Shown piece after piece: positions 1 through 6,458 of a DNA stretch of 11,398 bases. Position 1 is the stretch's first letter, and every line of letters begins with the position of its first letter. A program made the translations under genes and the position numbers. Under the pieces are notes generated by a model that made no database searches, was not told where the DNA came from, and was given only the letters and a program-made list of their open reading frames with translations. The stretch comes from Clostridiales bacterium UBA4653 (GTDB lineage: Bacteria > Bacillota > Clostridia > Oscillospirales > CAG-272): positions 6,594 through 17,991 of the forward strand of contig DHMB01000023.1 in NCBI GenBank assembly GCA_002405565.1, given 5' to 3'.

Positions 1-187
1 GGACGAGCATGCCCGCCATATAAAAGCCGTTTCTGAATACCGGCGAAAACGCAGCGTAATTCTTGCCCGCAACGATTATAAGAGCAAATCCGATTATCGC
101 ATATGCTATGACCGCTAAAAGACGGTAAAGAGCAGCGTCCTCCTTCGGAAGTGCAGGTCTTGTGTTGTTGGTTGTGCCTTTTGTCAT
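1..187 (-). CDS. Unrecognised membrane protein, N-terminal part (runs off left edge)
   Basis: An open frame starts at an ATG (185-187) and reads without a stop to the window edge, giving 62 complete codons. The start is supported by a GAGG Shine-Dalgarno (complement of 196-199), 8 nt before the ATG. The N-terminus is a polar stretch of about 20 residues (MTKGTTNNTRPALPKEDAAL), followed by one clear hydrophobic segment at about residues 22-40 (LLAVIAYAIIGFALIIVA). A second hydrophobic stretch begins near residue 55, so this is an integral membrane protein without a classical cleavable signal peptide. I do not recognise the family, and the rest of the gene is outside the window. It has its own consensus promoter and a long structured leader, so it is probably not simply the last gene of the heat-shock operon upstream. 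Nothing here shows its substrate or function. Confidence 0.7.
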   Translation of the reverse strand, partial: MTKGTTNNTRPALPKEDAALYRLLAVIAYAIIGFALIIVAGKNYAAFSPVFRNGFYMAGMLV

Positions 188-205
188 CTTTTTTGCCTCG
201 CTTTC

Positions 206-255
206 GGCGATATTTATTATTTTCCGCGCGAAGGTATCGCCTTTTCCTTTCGCAC
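206..255 (-). promoter_or_regulatory. Candidate H-type pseudoknot in the leader of the left membrane-protein gene
   Basis: Read in the RNA sense (minus strand), GUGCGAAAGG (255-246) pairs with CCUUCGCGC (234-226) as nine pairs (one G-U) around one bulged A. The loop of that stem is AAAA plus GGCGAUA (241-235), and this GGCGAUA pairs perfectly over 7 bp with UAUCGCC (212-206). The crossing connector between the stems is A-rich (225-213, GGAAAAUAAUAAA). Short AAAA loop 1, no nucleotide between the stems and a long A-rich loop 3 is the textbook geometry of an H-type pseudoknot, as used by several small riboswitches and by translational repressors. It ends seven bases before the GAGG Shine-Dalgarno, so translational control is plausible. 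The pairing is seen directly; folding and function are inferred. The two stems could instead be mutually exclusive hairpins. Confidence 0.5.
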
Positions 256-272
256 TGCTTATATCAGTTTTA

Positions 273-342
273 GCGACTTAAAAGAAAAAATTCATTTTTC
301 GCAATAATTAAGTCGCACGCAAGCGACCGCATACGCGATCGC
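273..342 (-). promoter_or_regulatory. Structured 5' leader with competing stems
   Basis: Three inverted repeats lie just after the promoter in RNA order. First, GCGAUCGC (342-335) pairs over all 8 positions with GCGGUCGC (330-323), one pair being G-U, around a GUAU loop. Second, the 3' part of that stem, GUCGC (327-323), can instead pair with GCGAC (316-312). Third, GCGACUUAA (316-308) pairs perfectly over 9 bp with UUAAGUCGC (281-273), enclosing an inner A/U-rich stem (300-295 with 289-284). These 1:2, 2:3 and 3:4 alternatives resemble an attenuator or switch. No U-run follows the last hairpin, so it does not look like an intrinsic terminator. I cannot match it to a known Rfam family by eye. 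Confidence 0.4.
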
Positions 343-359
343 CCACGAGACTAACCTAC

Positions 360-388
360 ATTATATACTATAAAATGAATTTTGTCAA
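360..388 (-). promoter_or_regulatory. Consensus sigma-A promoter for the left membrane-protein gene
   Basis: On the minus strand a perfect -35 TTGACA (complement of 383-388) is separated by exactly 17 nt from a perfect -10 TATAAT (complement of 360-365). Both hexamers match the housekeeping consensus at all six positions. Transcription should start near 353, leaving a leader of roughly 165 nt before the ATG at 187. The promoter lies 38 nt beyond the prmA stop and points the same way as the heat-shock operon, so it makes the downstream gene independent of HrcA control. Confidence 0.8.
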
Positions 389-426
389 AGCTATTTTGAA
401 ATATTTGACGACTTTTTGAAAAAATT

Positions 427-1347
427 TCACTTTTTACGGCACAGCATGGCGCACCAGCCCTTGTCATGCAGTGATTTTTCGCAGTCGAAGCCGTTTTTTT
501 CGAGCGCGGAGCGCACCTCGGCTTCTCTTTCGTCAATAATCCCCGAAACGACGAGCAATCCCCCGTCGCGGATGTACCCTCCTATATCGGGTGACATTCT
601 TATGATTATATCCGCAACGATGTTCGCCGTCACGATATCATATTTCCTTCCGTCCTTTATTTTAACGGAAGCAAGCAGATCCGAAACGAAGCAATCGATG
701 TCGCAACCGTTTCTTTCGGCATTTTCTTTTTCCGTCTTTACCGCAACGGGGTCTATATCGCAAGCGGCGCAATAGTCCGCTCCGAGCTTCGCCGCGCAGA
801 TTGCAAGAATCCCGCTCCCCGCTCCGACGTCAAGCATATAGTCGCCGGGCTTTACGTTTTCTTCGAGAAGCGTTGCGCAGAGTCTCGTCGTCTCGTGTGT
901 GCCGGTTCCGAAAGCCATTCCGGGGTCCATATCGATTATAATGTCCCCGTCCTGCTTTTCGTATTTCTCCCAGCTCGGCACGATGACAATATGTTTGCCG
1001 ATTTTCGTCGGCTTATAGAATTTTCTCCAAGCGGTTGACCAGTCCTCCTCATCGAGCTCTGCCGTCGCAATATCCGCCTTTATTCCGAGAGAAGCAAGAC
1101 GTGACGAAATGAAGTCGATGTCCTCCTCGGCTGTTTTTTTATCGCTGACGTAAATACTCGCCGAGGCGATTGTTTTGTCCGCGCGGAGAATTTTTTCGTC
1201 AATAAGCTCGCCGTAGACGGTGCGCAGAGAGGTAAGAACGTCGCTGTAATCCTCTATCATAACGCCCGTGTCGAGCACGGTCAGCACAGCCGCGACCTCG
1301 TCAATATGCTCGGTCTTGCAGGTGACCCTTATCTGCGTCCATTTCAT
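427..1347 (-). CDS. prmA: Ribosomal protein L11 methyltransferase PrmA
   Basis: A 306-residue protein of typical PrmA length. PrmA is a cytoplasmic SAM-dependent enzyme that methylates ribosomal protein L11. Residues 1 to about 100 form the substrate-recognition region. The motif DPGMAFGTGTHETT (141-154) is the PrmA signature, the SAM-binding loop is LDVGAGSGILA (172-182), an acidic residue ending the next strand lies in ACDIDP (195-200), and NIVA (242-245) is the NPPY-like post-II motif. The ATG overlaps the dnaJ stop by 4 nt (ATGA), which implies translational coupling; a GAAAGGA Shine-Dalgarno lies at 1357-1363. PrmA following dnaJ is a conserved arrangement in Firmicutes (yqeT in Bacillus subtilis). 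I see no convincing intrinsic terminator after the stop. Confidence 0.95.
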   Translation of the reverse strand: MKWTQIRVTCKTEHIDEVAAVLTVLDTGVMIEDYSDVLTSLRTVYGELIDEKILRADKTIASASIYVSDKKTAEEDIDFISSRLASLGIKADIATAELDEEDWSTAWRKFYKPTKIGKHIVIVPSWEKYEKQDGDIIIDMDPGMAFGTGTHETTRLCATLLEENVKPGDYMLDVGAGSGILAICAAKLGADYCAACDIDPVAVKTEKENAERNGCDIDCFVSDLLASVKIKDGRKYDIVTANIVADIIIRMSPDIGGYIRDGGLLVVSGIIDEREAEVRSALEKNGFDCEKSLHDKGWCAMLCRKK

Positions 1348-2480
1348 TTGCGGCTGTCCTTTCTGAATTTTCCGAAGAATTTATCGCGTTTTGAATAGTT
1401 ACTGTTTCCGCAAAGGTCGGAGAATTTGCGCAGGGCGTCCTTCTGCTCGGAAGTCAGGCTCTTCGGCACCTCAACAATCACTCTGAAAACAATGTTTCCT
1501 CTGCCTCTGCCGCTTATGTTCGGTATGCCCTTGCCTTTTACGGTAAACGACGTGCCGCTCTGCGTGCCTTCGGGAATATCGAAAGCAACGGTGTCGCCTT
1601 CAAGCGTCGGAACGTTTATCGTCGCACCGAGAGCCGCCTCCGCAAAGGTTATCGGTATGTCGCATTTTATGTCGTTTCCGTCGCGCTGGAATATTGCGTG
1701 CGGGCGGACGCTCACCTCAATGAAGAGGTCGCCGGGCGTGCCGCCGTTCTTTCCCGCATTGCCCATTCCGTGAAGCGAAATACGGTTTCCGTCCGCAATG
1801 CCGGCGGGTATCGAAACTTCAAGCGTTTTCGCAACGTTTACGTTGCCCGTGCCGCGACAGGTCTTGCAGGGATTTGAAATGATCGTTCCCTTGCCGCCGC
1901 AATCGGGGCAAACCGTCGTCGACTGCATTACGCCGAACGGCGTTCTCTGCTGGGTTCTTATGCTTCCGCTGCCACCGCAACGCGGACAGGTCTTTGCCGT
2001 TGAGCCCTTTGCCGCTCCCGTACCGCCGCAATCGGAACATTTATCAACCTTATTATATTTTATTTCCTTCTTACAGCCGAAAGCCGCCTCCTCAAAGGTT
2101 ACAGTCACCCTGTAAAGCAGGTCGTCCCCGCGGACGGGGCCGTTTCTTCTGCGCGAGCCTCCGCCGAATATGTCGCCGAAAAGGTCGGAAATATCAAAGT
2201 CGCCCGAAAATCCGCCGCCGAATCCGCCAAAGCCGCCGGCTCCGCCGAATCCTCCCTGACCGTTTACGCCCTCTTCTCCGAAGCGGTCGTAATTCGCTCT
2301 CTTTTCGGGGTCGGATAAAACAGCATAAGCGGTATTGACGTCCTTGAACATCTCCTCCGCTTTCTTGTCTCCGGGATTCATATCGGGATGATATTTTTTA
2401 GCAAGCGTTCTGTACGCTTTTTTTATTTCATCGTCACTCGCCGTCTTTGAAACGCCGAGAATATCGTAATAATCCTTCAT
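1344..2480 (-). CDS. dnaJ: Chaperone protein DnaJ (Hsp40)
   Basis: A complete 378-residue type I J-protein. It delivers unfolded clients to DnaK and stimulates DnaK ATP hydrolysis. Domains in order: the J domain at 1-67 with the essential HPD tripeptide at 31-33; a Gly/Phe-rich linker at about 75-108; four CxxCxGxG zinc repeats with cysteine pairs at 148/151, 165/168, 191/194 and 205/208; then the beta-sandwich client-binding region and C-terminal dimerisation part. All eight zinc ligands are present, so this is a full-function DnaJ rather than a CbpA-type protein. It lies 69 nt after dnaK, with a hairpin in the gap, and overlaps prmA by 4 nt. An AAGGA ribosome binding site precedes the ATG by about 8 nt. 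Confidence 0.97.
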   Translation of the reverse strand: MKDYYDILGVSKTASDDEIKKAYRTLAKKYHPDMNPGDKKAEEMFKDVNTAYAVLSDPEKRANYDRFGEEGVNGQGGFGGAGGFGGFGGGFSGDFDISDLFGDIFGGGSRRRNGPVRGDDLLYRVTVTFEEAAFGCKKEIKYNKVDKCSDCGGTGAAKGSTAKTCPRCGGSGSIRTQQRTPFGVMQSTTVCPDCGGKGTIISNPCKTCRGTGNVNVAKTLEVSIPAGIADGNRISLHGMGNAGKNGGTPGDLFIEVSVRPHAIFQRDGNDIKCDIPITFAEAALGATINVPTLEGDTVAFDIPEGTQSGTSFTVKGKGIPNISGRGRGNIVFRVIVEVPKSLTSEQKDALRKFSDLCGNSNYSKRDKFFGKFRKDSRK

Positions 2481-2501
2481 TATGTTTCCTTTTCCGAATT
2501 T

Positions 2502-2530
2502 GCCGGAGACACGTCACCCGTGCCTCCGGC
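2502..2530 (-). promoter_or_regulatory. Intercistronic hairpin between dnaK and dnaJ
   Basis: GCCGGAG (2502-2508) pairs perfectly with CTCCGGC (2524-2530). After one A-C mismatch the stem continues with CACG/CGTG around a 5-nt loop. In the transcript the hairpin falls about 20 nt after the dnaK stop, and no U-run follows it, so it is not a classical terminator. It more likely stabilises or delimits the 3' end of a processed hrcA-grpE-dnaK transcript, or partly attenuates expression of dnaJ and prmA. The stem is seen directly; the role is inferred. Confidence 0.6.
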
Positions 2531-2549
2531 GAATATCAAAATTTATCTG

Positions 2550-4379
2550 TCAGTTTTTCTCGGTGAAGTCTGCGGAGTAGCTGCCGTCGTCATTCTGCGA
2601 CGCGCCGCCCTGCTGACCGCCGTCCGTGCCGGCGCCGCCCTGAGCCTTATAGAGCTTTTCGGAAAGCGCATAGAACTTCTTCTCAAATGCTTCCGTTGCA
2701 TTCTTGATAGCGTCAACGTCATCCGTCGCAACAGCCTTCTTGAGATTTTCAAGCTCGTCGCGGACTTCCTGCTTTTCGCTCTCGCTTACCTTATCGCCGA
2801 TTTCGTCAAGTGTCTTTTCGGTCTGGAGAATATAAGCCTCTGCCTTGTTCTTTGCTTCAACAAGCTCTTTGAGCTTCTTGTCTTCCTCTGCAAACTTTTC
2901 CGCTTCCTTGACAGCACGGTCAATGTCTTCCTTGCTCATATTGGAGGAGGAAGTGATTGTTATGTGCTGTTCCTTGCCCGTGCCCATATCCTTTGCGGAT
3001 ACGTTTACGATGCCGTTTGCGTCGATATCGAATGTAACTTCGATCTGCGGAACGCCTCTGGGCGCTGCGGGGATACCGTCAAGAGAGAATCTGCCGAGGG
3101 TCGTGTTTGCGGACGCTTTTTCACGCTCGCCTTGGAGAACGTGTATCTCAACGGATGTCTGACCGTCTGCCGCGGTTGAGAATATCTGCGATTTCTTTAC
3201 GGGGATGGTTGTGTTTCTGTCGATTATCTTCGTGCAGATGCCGCCGAGCGTCTCAATGCCGAGGGAAAGCGGAGTAACGTCGAGAAGAAGCAAATCCTTA
3301 ACCTCGCCGCCGAGAACGCCGCCCTGGATAGCCGCGCCGATTGCAACGCATTCATCGGGGTTGATTCCCTTGAAGGGTTCCTTGCCGCAGAAATTCTTGA
3401 CAGCTTCCTGAACAGCGGGGATACGTGTCGAACCGCCGACAAGAAGAACCTTATCTATCTTTGAAACATCAAGTCCCGCGTCCTTGAGAGCCTGCTTGCA
3501 GGGAGCGATTGTGTCCGCAACAAGGTCAGCCGTCAACTCGTTGAATTTGGCTCTTGTGAGAGTCATATCAAGATGTACGGGGCCGTTCTGGTCAGCCGTG
3601 ATGAACGGGAGGTTGATATTCGAGCTCATTGTGCCCGAAAGCTCTATCTTTGCTTTTTCGGCTGCGTCCTTCAATCTCTGAAGAGCCATCTTGTCGTTAC
3701 GGAGATCAATTCCGTGCTCCTTCTGGAAGGAATCTGCAAGCCAATCTATAATTCTCTGGTCGAAGTCGTCGCCGCCGAGTCTTGTGTTACCGTTTGTCGA
3801 AAGCACTTCGAACACGCCGTCCGAGATTTCAAGGATTGATACATCGAACGTACCGCCGCCGAGGTCGAAGATCATTACCTTCTGATCCATACCCTCTTTG
3901 TCAACGCCGTATGCAAGCGCTGCTGCCGTCGGCTCGTTTATAATTCTGAGCACTTCAAGACCGGCAATCTTGCCTGCGTCCTTTGTTGCCTGTCTCTGCG
4001 CGTCGTTGAAGTAAGCGGGGACTGTGATAACAGCCTGCGTTACCTTCGTGCCGAGATAAGCTTCTGCGTCAGCCTTCAGCTTCTGAAGAATCATTGCGGA
4101 AATTTCCTGAGGAGTGTATTTCTTGCCGTCAATATCAACCGTTTCGTTTGTACCCATTTTACGCTTGATACTCATAACGGTTCTTTCGGGGTTCTGAATT
4201 GCCTGTCTCTTTGCTGTCTGACCGACAATTCTTTCTTTCGAATCGTTCTTCGAGAAAGCAACAACGGAAGGAGTTGTTCTCGAGCCTTCCGGATTGGTTA
4301 TTACGACAGGCTCGCCGCCCTCGTAAACTGCCACGCAAGAGTTTGTTGTACCAAGGTCAATACCGATAATTTTTCCCAT
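2550..4379 (-). CDS. dnaK: Chaperone protein DnaK (Hsp70)
   Basis: A complete 609-residue Hsp70, the ATP-driven core of the folding cycle with DnaJ and GrpE. The nucleotide-binding domain covers about 1-357, with phosphate-1 motif IGIDLGTTNS (5-14), phosphate-2 motif DLGGGTFDVS (172-181) and adenosine motif LLVGGSTRIP (312-321). The interdomain linker KDLLLLDVTPLSLGIET follows at 361-377, then the beta substrate domain, the helical lid and a Gly/Gln-rich tail ending ADFTEKN. Between KRKMG (72-76) and KKYTPQEIS (86-94) it lacks the roughly 24-residue insertion of Gram-negative DnaK, consistent with a Firmicute. The ATG is preceded at 9 nt by GGAGG (complement of 4389-4393). It is 47 nt from grpE in the same operon. 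Confidence 0.98.
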   Translation of the reverse strand: MGKIIGIDLGTTNSCVAVYEGGEPVVITNPEGSRTTPSVVAFSKNDSKERIVGQTAKRQAIQNPERTVMSIKRKMGTNETVDIDGKKYTPQEISAMILQKLKADAEAYLGTKVTQAVITVPAYFNDAQRQATKDAGKIAGLEVLRIINEPTAAALAYGVDKEGMDQKVMIFDLGGGTFDVSILEISDGVFEVLSTNGNTRLGGDDFDQRIIDWLADSFQKEHGIDLRNDKMALQRLKDAAEKAKIELSGTMSSNINLPFITADQNGPVHLDMTLTRAKFNELTADLVADTIAPCKQALKDAGLDVSKIDKVLLVGGSTRIPAVQEAVKNFCGKEPFKGINPDECVAIGAAIQGGVLGGEVKDLLLLDVTPLSLGIETLGGICTKIIDRNTTIPVKKSQIFSTAADGQTSVEIHVLQGEREKASANTTLGRFSLDGIPAAPRGVPQIEVTFDIDANGIVNVSAKDMGTGKEQHITITSSSNMSKEDIDRAVKEAEKFAEEDKKLKELVEAKNKAEAYILQTEKTLDEIGDKVSESEKQEVRDELENLKKAVATDDVDAIKNATEAFEKKFYALSEKLYKAQGGAGTDGGQQGGASQNDDGSYSADFTEKN

Positions 4380-4426
4380 AATATATATCCTCCGATTAAA
4401 GTTAATTTTTTTCTTGTTTTTATATT

Positions 4427-4984
4427 TCAGTTTGCTACTTTGACCATAGCAAAGCGAAGTATCTTGTCGCCTTTTCTGTAGCCCTTCTGGAGCACTTCGG
4501 CAACCGTGTTCTCGCCGAGAGAATCGTCATCCGTTCTCATAACGGCGTTGTGGATATTCGGGTCGAACGGGTCTCCCCTTTTTCCGTATTCCTCAATTCC
4601 GAGCTTTTTCAGCGTATCGGAAAATTGATTTACTATCATTTCTATGCCCTTTGCAAAGTTTTCAGTACCTGCGTAGGCAAGCGATCTCTGAAGATTGTCG
4701 GACATAGGAAGGAATTCCTTCAAAGCCTCCTCATATGCGGAAGCATAAATCCCGTCGCGCTCCCTTTGAGAACGCTTTCTGAAATTATCGTATTCCGCCA
4801 TCATACGAAGGTATTTGTCGTTCAGCTCGTCATAAGCCTTTGCTTTCGCTTCAAGCTCGCCCGACAGCTTTTTGACCTCGCCCTTCAGCTTTGAAAGCTC
4901 CTTTTTTCCGTCTCCTGACGGCTTATGCTCGCCGGAGCCCTCCGAAGCCTTTTTTTCTTCTGTTTCTATCTTTTTCTCATCCAT
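4427..4984 (-). CDS. grpE: Nucleotide exchange factor GrpE
   Basis: A complete 185-residue GrpE, which releases ADP from DnaK and acts as a thermosensor of the chaperone cycle. The N-terminal 30 residues are charged and disordered. A long coiled coil of about 30-90 leads into the conserved AEYDNFRKRSQRE segment (63-76). The C-terminal beta-wing carries the GrpE signature, with FDPNIHNAVM (140-149) and VAEVLQKGYRKGDKILR (161-177). The start codon is only 6 nt past the hrcA stop, and the AAAGGA Shine-Dalgarno lies inside the end of hrcA, so translation is probably coupled to hrcA. Length and motifs are normal. Confidence 0.96.
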   Translation of the reverse strand: MDEKKIETEEKKASEGSGEHKPSGDGKKELSKLKGEVKKLSGELEAKAKAYDELNDKYLRMMAEYDNFRKRSQRERDGIYASAYEEALKEFLPMSDNLQRSLAYAGTENFAKGIEMIVNQFSDTLKKLGIEEYGKRGDPFDPNIHNAVMRTDDDSLGENTVAEVLQKGYRKGDKILRFAMVKVAN

Positions 4985-4990
4985 TGTTTA

Positions 4991-6091
4991 CTATTCGTCC
5001 TTTCCGGTGCTATCTTCCGAGAGCTCCGTCTTTCCGGGAGGAAGCGCCCCTCCGAAAAGCACCGATATCTGTCTTGAAAGATATTCCATAGTTGAGATAA
5101 CCTTTGAATAATCCATTCTCGAAGGGCCGAGAACGCCGATCGCGCCGACGACCTTTCCGCCCACGGTGAGTTTTTTGAATATCAGGGCTGAATTGTCAAC
5201 CAAGCCCTCCTGCTCATCGCCGCCGATGTAAACATTGACCTTGTCGCTGTCCGCCTCGGAAAGAATCTTTATCATCTCCTGCTTGTTTTCCATCATCTCA
5301 AGCATTCCGCGGATTTTGTCAATATCCGAAAACTCCGGATATTCGAGCAATCTGTTGACGCCTTCGAAGCGGAGATCCGCATCGGCGCTGCCGCCGATCG
5401 CTTCGTATACCGCTTTGACAGACGGCGCAACTATCGCTCCGCCGACCCCGATCTCCCGCTCTATCGTCATCACAACGGAAAACGATATGTCCTTCGCTGG
5501 GGTTCTTGCGAGATACTTTGTCAAAAGCTGCGTCAGACGCTTCAGAAGTCTGTCGTCAACGAGAACGTGCGTCTGTATCTGCTTTGTGACAACGCTACTG
5601 TCCGCCATTCTCATAACTATGAGGAAGCTGTGCGCGTCAAGAATCATATAGGAAAAACGGTCGACCGTTTGTTCCCTGTTTTCGGCTTTGAGCGCAACCG
5701 CCGTGTAATTGGTCAGAGAGGAGACAAGCTTTGAAACCCCCGTCATAAGAGAGTCAAGCTCGCCGATCTTTCCTTTCAGCGTGTTGTTCAGCTCTATCGT
5801 CTCCATCGCCGAGAGCTTGTAAGCGTTCATCAGCGAGTCTATATAGAAATGATATCCGAGCTTCGTCGGCACTCTGCCGGAGGAGGTGTGAGGCTGTTCG
5901 AGATAGCCCATCTCTTCAAGATCCGCCATTTCGCTTCTCACCGTTGCCGAAGAGAAGTTGATACCGGCGTTGTCCGTCAGATATTTGGATCCGACAGGCT
6001 CGCCCGTCGCTATATGCGCCTCAACAACGGCACGAAGTATCTGCTTTTTTCTTTCGGAAAGTTTTTTCTCTCCGTTTTTAACTTCGTGCAT
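4991..6091 (-). CDS. hrcA: Heat-inducible transcription repressor HrcA
   Basis: A complete 366-residue HrcA, a DNA-binding repressor of class I heat-shock operons that binds CIRCE operators and in known cases needs GroEL for activity. The N-terminal winged helix covers about 11-75 with the characteristic FSSATVRSEMADLEEMGYLEQPHTSSGRVPT (46-76 region). The central and C-terminal parts form the GAF-like and dimerisation domains, ending in a short acidic tail. The ATG is supported by a strong AGGAGGG ribosome binding site (complement of 6101-6107) with 9-nt spacing. It is the first gene of the operon and is expected to repress itself through the CIRCE element just upstream of this site. Confidence 0.96.
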   Translation of the reverse strand: MHEVKNGEKKLSERKKQILRAVVEAHIATGEPVGSKYLTDNAGINFSSATVRSEMADLEEMGYLEQPHTSSGRVPTKLGYHFYIDSLMNAYKLSAMETIELNNTLKGKIGELDSLMTGVSKLVSSLTNYTAVALKAENREQTVDRFSYMILDAHSFLIVMRMADSSVVTKQIQTHVLVDDRLLKRLTQLLTKYLARTPAKDISFSVVMTIEREIGVGGAIVAPSVKAVYEAIGGSADADLRFEGVNRLLEYPEFSDIDKIRGMLEMMENKQEMIKILSEADSDKVNVYIGGDEQEGLVDNSALIFKKLTVGGKVVGAIGVLGPSRMDYSKVISTMEYLSRQISVLFGGALPPGKTELSEDSTGKDE

Positions 6092-6110
6092 TATCTTTCG
6101 CCCTCCTTTT

Positions 6111-6137
6111 TTAGCACTCTAACGTTTCAAGTGCCAA
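6111..6137 (-). promoter_or_regulatory. CIRCE operator (HrcA binding site)
   Basis: The plus strand shows TTAGCACTC, exactly nine intervening bases, then AAGTGCCAA. The CIRCE consensus is TTAGCACTC-N9-GAGTGCTAA, so the hrcA-proximal arm is perfect and the promoter-proximal arm differs at two of nine positions. It sits between the -10 box and the hrcA ribosome binding site, inside the start of the transcript, which is the usual place. It should make the entire hrcA-grpE-dnaK-dnaJ-prmA operon heat inducible. Confidence 0.95.
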
Positions 6138-6148
6138 ACTTTGATTAT

Positions 6149-6177
6149 AATATAATCCTATTCTGCCTGTTTGTCAA
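6149..6177 (-). promoter_or_regulatory. Sigma-A promoter of the hrcA operon
   Basis: On the minus strand TTGACA (complement of 6172-6177) is followed after 17 nt by TATATT (complement of 6149-6154). A perfect TATAAT overlaps it (complement of 6144-6149) but would give a 22-nt spacer. Transcription would start near 6142, placing CIRCE at about +5 to +31. Confidence 0.8.
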
Positions 6178-6265
6178 TAGGTTTTGCATATTTTTTTATG
6201 AATTTTTTGTTAACTTCATCACACAAAGCCTCCGCGTGCCAAAATGCGATATTTTTCAAATTCTG

Positions 6266-6294
6266 TTGACAAATCTCTTCCTTTATATTAAAAT
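6266..6294 (+). promoter_or_regulatory. Sigma-A promoter of the thiamine operon
   Basis: A perfect TTGACA (6266-6271), a 17-nt spacer and a good -10 TAAAAT (6289-6294). Transcription should start near 6301, about 14 nt before the first paired base of the riboswitch aptamer. It is divergent from the hrcA promoter, with about 90 bp between the two -35 boxes, so the operons have separate control. Confidence 0.8.
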
Positions 6295-6314
6295 ATATCT
6301 CGTACCGCAACTGA

Positions 6315-6400
6315 ATAATCGGGGGTGCTGAGTAATCGGCTGAGACGGGGAAACCCGAACCCTTTACCTGATATGGATAATGCCAGCGTAGGGAGATTGT
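6315..6400 (+). ncRNA. TPP riboswitch (thiamine pyrophosphate-sensing aptamer)
   Basis: The conserved core elements occur in the right order: GGGGGTGC (6321-6328), GGCTGAGA (6338-6345), ACCC (6352-6355), then ACCTGATATGG and ATAATGCCAGCGTAGGGA (from 6366 to 6394). The closing P1 helix is visible as ATAATC (6315-6320) against GATTGT (6395-6400), with one G-U pair. The optional arm is very short. The aptamer binds TPP and controls the downstream thiT and thiamine pyrophosphokinase genes; the adjacent terminator hairpin indicates control of transcription elongation. Confidence 0.97.
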
Positions 6401-6409
6401 AATTTATTA

Positions 6410-6440
6410 CCGCTCGGATTATTCCGTGCGGATTTTTATT
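6410..6440 (+). terminator. Intrinsic terminator, expression platform of the TPP riboswitch
   Basis: CCGC-T-CGGA (6410-6418) pairs with TCCG-T-GCGG (6423-6431), with a single internal T-T mismatch and a TTAT loop, followed directly by ATTTTTATTTT. It lies between the aptamer and the thiT ribosome binding site. TPP binding is expected to favour this hairpin and stop transcription. Confidence 0.85.
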
Positions 6441-6458
6441 TTACAAGAGGTACTTTTT

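Noticed and set aside
206..255. Fluoride riboswitch suggested by GGCGAUA and UUCGC segments
   Set aside because: The conserved fluoride aptamer order and loop sequences are absent; only short fragments look alike.
392..412. CtsR-like direct repeat (GTCAAA followed by TTCAAA on the minus strand)
   Set aside because: The heptads and spacing do not match the CtsR consensus, and the downstream gene is not a Clp or chaperone gene.
2520..3179. 219-codon open frame on the plus strand opposite dnaK
   Set aside because: Long antisense frames opposite dnaK are a known codon-bias artefact; no family resemblance or independent ribosome binding site was seen, and dnaK is unambiguous.
5849..6331. 160-codon plus-strand frame crossing the hrcA start, CIRCE and both promoters
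   Set aside because: It overlaps well-supported control elements and the hrcA N-terminus, and its translation is low-complexity Phe-rich sequence from A/T-rich intergenic DNA.
6426..6458. Upstream GTG start for thiT adding 11 residues
   Set aside because: The GTG lies within the riboswitch terminator stem and has no Shine-Dalgarno; the ATG at 6459 has a well-spaced AAGAGG.
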